DNA from: Leishmania martiniquensis
Lineage: Eukaryota; Euglenozoa; Kinetoplastea; Trypanosomatida; Trypanosomatidae
Assembly: GCF_017916325.1 (NCBI RefSeq)
Contig: NC_090163.1
Coordinates: 959,501 to 1,023,500 of the forward strand
Direction of reading: 5' to 3'
DNA: 64,000 nucleotides
Shown here: in pieces, positions 60,101 to 64,000 of the stretch
Layout: every line of letters begins with the position of its first letter
Position numbering within the stretch: the first letter of the stretch is position 1
The notes under the pieces: generated by a model
Databases searched by the model: none
What the model saw: only the letters and a program-made list of their open reading frames with translations
What the model was told of the DNA's origin: nothing
Made by a program: the position numbers and the translations under genes

Positions 60101-62402
60101 CCTTCGCCGAGGCGCTGCCGCTGCCCGAATCCAGATCGCTTATCGGCACTGGAAAGAGTGCGTGCCTGCCAAGATGGAGCTGCGCCGCCTGCGTGCCCAT
60201 CGAGAGCGAGTGCGATGCGTCATCATCTTCCAAGCCTTTGTGCAACAGCGTGCCAGTGTGGAAGTGTGGGGACGCGCCTGCTTGGTGTGGTACAGGAGCC
60301 TCGTGTTGCAGCGGAAGATCGAGGTACGACGAGCGGCTGCCACCGTCACTCTCCAGAGCTGGTGGCGAATGCACCTGGCACGCAGGCAGCTGTGCAACTC
60401 CGTGACCGCCGCCATTCGCCTTCAGTGTGCGTGGCGCTGTTTACTGGCACGGCGTGAGCTGCGCACCCGCCGCGTGCACCGTCGCCTGGCGCAGGAGCAG
60501 TGGCGACATGAGCGAATACCACAAATCATTTTTGTGCAGCGTTGGTGGCGCGCCTGTCGGTCTCGGTGGGCGGTTGGCGACCTGCTCTGCCGGATGCAGC
60601 GCTCCGTGGAGGAGTACCTGACGGCACAGCAGTCGAACTACGACGCAGCCATGCGCACGCATCTGCGCAGTGTGGAGAACGTCGAAGCAGGAATGCGCTG
60701 CGTCTTGGGAGTGCTGGCAGGCGCGCGAGACCGCCGCGGGCTCGCTCAGCTGTTCACGCACGCGCGGGTACGGCAACGCGCTGTACACAGGTTTGTACTC
60801 CGGTGGCGCGGTCGAGAAGCGCTGCTGCAGCTGCGGTGGGACCGGGCTGCGGCGCTGGCTCTGCAGAGGCGACGAGAGGAAGTCGCGGTGGCAACAAGAA
60901 CTTTGCAGTCGTGGGCTCGCATGTGGCTGCCGCGCCGCCGCGCCGCTCGGGAGTGCGCCGACAGAAACCGCCTACAGGCGCAGGCGCTGAAGATTGTGAG
61001 GGCCTTTCGCTGCCACCGCGCGCGACAAGCGTTTGCCAACGGGCGAGCGCAGCGGTGCATGCGCGGTGCGGATCGCCATCTTGCCGAGAAGCAGAACGAC
61101 GCTGCAGTGCGCATTCAAGCGACATGGCGCATGCACCGCACGCGTCGAGAGCTGTTCGATCTATTAAAGTTTATGCTGAGGGACCGGCACGCGTACGCGA
61201 CGGCGGTGCAGCGCCTCTGGAGAGGGCACTTCGCGCGAGCGGTGCTCGCCCCTCAGCAAGGGGCTCGATCCACGGAACGTGAGGCCCACCTGCAGCATCG
61301 CTCAGTGCTTCAGTGTGCCGCTGTTCGGGTGCAGTCTTTCTACCGCATGTACCGCGTTCGTATACAGCTGCTACGACTTGGCGTGCAGCTACCTCCAACT
61401 TCTATGTACCGCATTGCCGCCGCTCGCCGCATCCAGACATGTTGGCGCGCCTATGCTGGCTACCAGTGCGTGTCCCGGGCTCGGCTGCAGCGCAGCTACG
61501 CACTCAAGCAGGCGCACTCACAGGAAACATTGCATGCATACGCTACCCTCATCCAAGCCGCTGCTCGATCGTACCTGATGCGCCGTGGCCGGCTGCCTCG
61601 ACCTGAGCCGCCTATGGAGGCGCTCGCGACTGTAGCGGCGCCTAGCGAAGTCCTTGTCCCAAGCCCTCCTCCCGCCTCTCGCGTGGGTGCGGTTGCCGAA
61701 TCTAGCGCGGCCGCTCTTCATAGCGCCGCTTTCTCTGAGCACAAAATAGTAGCCGAGTCGGCCTCGCTGGCACCTGTGAGAGAGCCGAGTATCGCTGCGC
61801 AGACGGCCGCCGGACCCATTCGTAGCAGCTGCGGCGCTGCCGTAGTGACGCACGCCGCTCTGTGCGACGTTGGCGATGGACCCGCCTTCCCACGGCTCGT
61901 CCCCTCTGATACTCCGGCCCTGAAGTGTGGGAGTGTGGAGAAAAGATCTCGCAGCGCAGCCTCCCTCTCCTGCCTGACCAACACTCTAGATAAGCTGCGT
62001 CAGAGGTTGCAGAGCGACAGCACCGGGTCGGTCCGTAGCGCGCAGCGCCCGCTCTCCTCGGCAAGTGAAAGATCGGGGGCAGAGTCTCATGAGCTCGTCG
62101 TGGCATCGGGTGAGGTGGGACGCGTGAGCTTCCCGACGAAGGGCTCTGCCGCTCAAGCGTTCGCCTATTCGGCCGATTCCAAGTTGAGCGATCAAGCCGC
62201 GACAAGGCCTCCTGCGCCGCAGTGCAGCACTCAGTGCCCTTCTTCGCTCTGCCACCACACTCCGCAGGAGGTGGAGGCCGCGACGCGCATTCAAGCCTTA
62301 TGGCGCGGCTACCACGTGCGCTCCACCATCGGGATTTGCAACGAATACCGCGCAGAGGTCGAGGGGGAGGAGGTGGTGGTGGCCAGGGAAGGCAGCAGGT
62401 GA
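57138..62402 (+). CDS. Giant IQ-motif array protein, putative calmodulin-binding scaffold
   Basis: 1754 aa from the ATG at 57138. Residues 1-190 are basic and disordered. About 200-560 contain helical, TPR-like stretches (LLQAEHTVGALVLLSRTLKS; SVLYNLAVAFLRVGSYDDAA). From about 960 to 1480 about a dozen IQ motifs follow one another, for example VQAWWRMQLARQARRRR, TLQSWWRMHLARRQL, LQCAWRCLLARRELR, IQATWRMHRTRREL, VQSFYRMYRVRIQLLR and IQTCWRAY. An isolated one, TRIQALWRGYHVRS, lies at the very C-terminus (about 1715). A Ser/Ala-rich disordered region separates them. Such arrays bind calmodulin or centrin-like proteins along a long helix, as in ASPM, myosins and several flagellar proteins. No motor or enzyme domain is present. 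A cytoskeletal or flagellar role is likely but inferred. Confidence 0.85.
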   Translation: MLTETQLKQVVPHDARRAPASSEKAAGTARAADAVGHEAGWREPKKGERDSSAFRGGGPLPPIHTRLASASETTGALHPRRQRPPSGRQELQQVPTSDRRAFPGALPAVVETPGRRPPTAPGAPAAFRNSDELVSPTLSPVPRRPPSAGRSLARHRRVQASSSRQARQPTVSPKGRSPTSARGGGAGRTERRPLSSQASRRTGLQSLKQEVENNEAAAGQLLQAEHTVGALVLLSRTLKSVQDYQAKFKSGRGGGVAVGGAASARAAPSAPSSGGPGTAWAAKTAQRLAEAYTTIATNAGVRSSTAAEPIQVQEAYFQAAMRYLAKNSAEDLFTEWTADSAAAAEEGRPPPQRQQRRRRARSPAPRPIRDPPSCFPSGRVRKSRCGDQQQRQQPAVVRRLLRCAVRTNAAVCLGDGATPGGEARIVYELLKALAESDSEWSMSVLYNLAVAFLRVGSYDDAAEAMARFMELSWHYLACAQPLQGTDDAGDACSAAAAVHAHAALQLIRGHHFIAAMAAWCEPQGPTELYHCELASACAERYLSGADEAQRACQRRLAAAQARANAGASTAETHPMTAANGPPTRLLLPYVPQELLLSCPSSTAAAGMGGATPTTVTMHELVEALTTSPSFSASLPAEVRAYVREVQKGAPLRYWASVALRAGASPPPLSAAIAASTAAPIPPILVALLCHGKGGDSVWARQSWMVSPVSRDGADDVSDSLRQLIFAATTAGTSADSMNALASLRLDVALVEHANGAASLNKATAVTLNRELSASSGATSPCKPSRPAPLFVTTLPSSAYDRYRRLRDGIVTQLENAEQMEQHEAGVADESPPLAVMCDDERPLSSSTVSPKRPSADASAAPSRRRRVTALLVGATSAATSPAASLSREGQGSSATGAFGLGEEEAVERSSGRSDATAAVLDPALLAIPVRPSELLRQLDLETEVRYSRLVADPLADVRRAASTCVQAWWRMQLARQARRRRAADVEACLRRGAAAARIQIAYRHWKECVPAKMELRRLRAHRERVRCVIIFQAFVQQRASVEVWGRACLVWYRSLVLQRKIEVRRAAATVTLQSWWRMHLARRQLCNSVTAAIRLQCAWRCLLARRELRTRRVHRRLAQEQWRHERIPQIIFVQRWWRACRSRWAVGDLLCRMQRSVEEYLTAQQSNYDAAMRTHLRSVENVEAGMRCVLGVLAGARDRRGLAQLFTHARVRQRAVHRFVLRWRGREALLQLRWDRAAALALQRRREEVAVATRTLQSWARMWLPRRRAARECADRNRLQAQALKIVRAFRCHRARQAFANGRAQRCMRGADRHLAEKQNDAAVRIQATWRMHRTRRELFDLLKFMLRDRHAYATAVQRLWRGHFARAVLAPQQGARSTEREAHLQHRSVLQCAAVRVQSFYRMYRVRIQLLRLGVQLPPTSMYRIAAARRIQTCWRAYAGYQCVSRARLQRSYALKQAHSQETLHAYATLIQAAARSYLMRRGRLPRPEPPMEALATVAAPSEVLVPSPPPASRVGAVAESSAAALHSAAFSEHKIVAESASLAPVREPSIAAQTAAGPIRSSCGAAVVTHAALCDVGDGPAFPRLVPSDTPALKCGSVEKRSRSAASLSCLTNTLDKLRQRLQSDSTGSVRSAQRPLSSASERSGAESHELVVASGEVGRVSFPTKGSAAQAFAYSADSKLSDQAATRPPAPQCSTQCPSSLCHHTPQEVEAATRIQALWRGYHVRSTIGICNEYRAEVEGEEVVVAREGSR

Positions 62403-63547
62403 TCCTGCACACTCTCTTTTTTTTCTGAGGTACGGCAGACAGCGGTGGGGCCGTCGCTCGTCATGCGTGGTGTGCACAAGAGGCTCCCCTCTCGAAGGTC
62501 GTAGTCTTCTCATCTCGCGTGTCTCACCTTCTCTCTGTCTCCGCCTGTGCGTGAGATATGCCCGCATATGTATCCCACAGACCTTTGCCTTAGCCGGTGC
62601 GCCATAGGGTGCACCAACTCGCACACAGCTCGTCGACTCATTTTTTTTTTCTACATGGACTCTCGATGTAAAGGAAACTGGCCAGGAGGGAGGAGGAGGA
62701 GTAGGAGTAGGAGGGGATGGAGGAGCGAAGTGGCGTGGCACCATCAACGGCAGCAACTTCTCACTCCCCCCTTATTTTCCCTCTGTACCTTAGCGCTTCT
62801 TTTTTTTTTCTTGGTAGCGTGAAGCTCACTGAAGTCTGCGCATACATGCGCCGCCTTCTCGTCGCTCTCCCCCTTTTCCCGGTGAATACACACAGACGCG
62901 CGTGCACACACATATATATATATCTGTGCCTGTGCCAGTCTTTCTCTCTGTGTGGGTGTGCACCTCTTTTTCTGTGACTTATCTTGTCCGTTTTCTGCGT
63001 GCGCTTTGCCAGACTGGACACGCGCAGGTGCGCCTCCGACTTATCGCATCTGAGAGAAAATATCGAATGCCCTCTCGAGCGAGCGAGAGAGAGGGCAGCA
63101 CCAGCAGCGGGCCTCTTTCGTGTCTTTGAGTGTGCTCTCTCTCTCGCTCGCTCGTACACGTCCTTCGCCGCGTGGCTCGGATGTGGGGCATACCAGCTGA
63201 CACTCGCTGCTGGGACGACAGAGTGCAGTCCAACCAGAGCACATTTGCATCGGTGCTGACGTGCACCTCTGTCGTATGTACTGCTGTACCGCGCATGGTG
63301 GCTCTGCATGCGCATGGACACCCCTCTCCCCCCGTGGCGATGCCGCTTTCCTCCCCTCCGCTCCCCTCCCCCCGCGCACACTTACACGCGTACACACAAT
63401 TGATCACGCGAGCTTCGAACCGCAGCTTCACCACCGCAACACACACACACACACACAAAGTATCTGAACCGACCGCTGCGCGCGCGCTCTTCCTCCCTCC
63501 CCTCCCCTTCTTTCCCTTTCGCACTCACTAACGCCACTTCAACCACG
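62403..63547. other. Intergenic region before coatomer gamma gene
   Basis: 1.1 kb. T runs at 62413-62425, 62641-62651 and 62801-62811, a CA/TA tract at 62904-62923, an 18-bp inverted repeat at 63076-63154, CA repeats at 63439-63458 and a CT-rich stretch to the ATG. No gene supported. Confidence 0.6.
63076..63154. repeat. Perfect 18-bp inverted repeat with 43-nt loop
   Basis: CGAGCGAGCGAGAGAGAG at 63076-63093 is the exact reverse complement of 63137-63154. The arms are built from simple GAGC and GA units, so the structure may be a by-product of repeat expansion. It lies about 390 nt upstream of the coatomer gamma start. Confidence 0.85.
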
Positions 63548-64000
63548 ATGGTGGACGCGGGCTCTCGCTACGATGAGGATGAAGAAGAAGACGTCCTGCC
63601 CTTCGAGGGCCTCGACAAGGCGTCGGCGCTGCAGGAGTGCCGCGTCTTCAACAAGGTCCCGCTGGACGAGGATGGGTCCATCCGAGCCATGACGCAGGTA
63701 CTGTACCTCTTGTCCATCGGCGTGCACCTCACCGAGGCTGAGGCGACGGACATCTTCTTCATGTCCACCAAGCTCATGCAGTCCAACTACGCAAAGTTGC
63801 GGCGCCTCCAGTACATACTGATGAAGGAGCTCAGCCCGCTCGTGGAGCAGAGCTTCATCGCGTCGAACGCGCTCATGACGGATATTAAGAAGAAGGGCGA
63901 CTCGGATAAGAGCAGCGCCATCCGCGCGCTATACACCATTATGGACAGCAGCATGTACAACTCCATGGACCGCACTATTGTGGAGTGCATGACGTCGCGC
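63548..64000 (+). CDS. COPG: Coatomer subunit gamma (gamma-COP), 3' end missing
   Basis: 151 residues from the ATG at 63548 to the right edge, with no stop codon, so the gene continues outside the window. After an acidic start (MVDAGSRYDEDEEEDVLPFE) the sequence follows the gamma-COP trunk closely: KASALQECRVFNKVPLDEDG, VLYLLSIGVHLTEAEATDIF, FMSTKLMQSNYAKLRRLQY, LMKELSPLVEQSFI and SAIRALYTIMDSSM align with the first alpha-solenoid helices of animal and yeast gamma-COP. The protein is part of the F-subcomplex of the COPI coat, acting in Golgi-to-ER and intra-Golgi transport. The full protein would be expected to be about 850-900 aa. Confidence 0.93.
   Translation, partial: MVDAGSRYDEDEEEDVLPFEGLDKASALQECRVFNKVPLDEDGSIRAMTQVLYLLSIGVHLTEAEATDIFFMSTKLMQSNYAKLRRLQYILMKELSPLVEQSFIASNALMTDIKKKGDSDKSSAIRALYTIMDSSMYNSMDRTIVECMTSR

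Noticed and set aside
63412..63425. Sequence AGCTTCGAACC resembling part of a tRNA B-box on the minus strand
   Set aside because: No matching A-box, acceptor stem or cloverleaf pairing could be found around it.

Overview
The window looks like nuclear chromosome sequence from a trypanosomatid, most likely Leishmania or a close relative. All recognisable genes lie on the + strand, none shows an intron, and coding sequence is GC-rich. Genes are separated by about 0.7-3.6 kb of pyrimidine tracts, CA/TG and TA microsatellites and AG dinucleotides, the usual setting for trans-splicing and polyadenylation in a polycistronic unit. Two nearly identical ~539-bp elements resembling Leishmania SIDER retroposons and an EIF4E3-type translation factor support this. 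From memory, and unchecked, the combination of EIF4E3, tandem RPS17 genes, SF3B1 and gamma-COP fits Leishmania chromosome 28. No strand switch, tRNA, rRNA or CRISPR was found.

Layout, left to right: the 3' part of a DUF676-type lipase/esterase; a TIP/ITFG1-like FG-GAP membrane protein; ribosomal protein eS29 (only 57 aa); an Ind1/NUBPL-type Fe-S scaffold; a single-pass membrane protein of unknown function; an acidic unknown protein; EIF4E3; a 3.6-kb non-coding gap; a mitochondrial acyl-CoA dehydrogenase whose downstream region holds SIDER copy A; an R3H-domain protein; a PIF1-family helicase; a large HEAT/ARM-like protein whose downstream region holds SIDER copy B; a TPR/SET/MYND (SMYD4-like) protein; two identical eS17 genes in an 822-bp tandem duplication; a small protein with a chromo-shadow-like tail; SF3B1; an LRR plus IQ protein of CEP97/LRRIQ type; a degenerate ADP-ribosylglycohydrolase-like protein; a giant IQ-motif protein; and the 5' end of coatomer gamma.

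The genes do not form one pathway, as is normal for kinetoplastid polycistrons. Three themes recur: gene expression (EIF4E3, eS17, eS29, SF3B1, the R3H protein), mitochondrial function (Ind1, acyl-CoA dehydrogenase, probably PIF1) and possible cytoskeleton/flagellum proteins (LRR-IQ, IQ array). Control is probably post-transcriptional, so the SIDER copies downstream of the dehydrogenase and HEAT genes and the hairpins reported below matter most for regulation.

The strongest unexplained signals are a perfect 19-bp inverted repeat with a 4-nt loop inside the EIF4E3 coding region, the 99 per cent identical SIDER pair, the sharply bounded RPS17 duplication, an ADP-ribosylglycohydrolase fold lacking the expected metal-binding aspartates, and a possible chromo-shadow-like domain. 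Start codons were chosen at the first plausible in-frame ATG. Many open frames extend upstream through pyrimidine-rich leader sequence that is unlikely to be translated.
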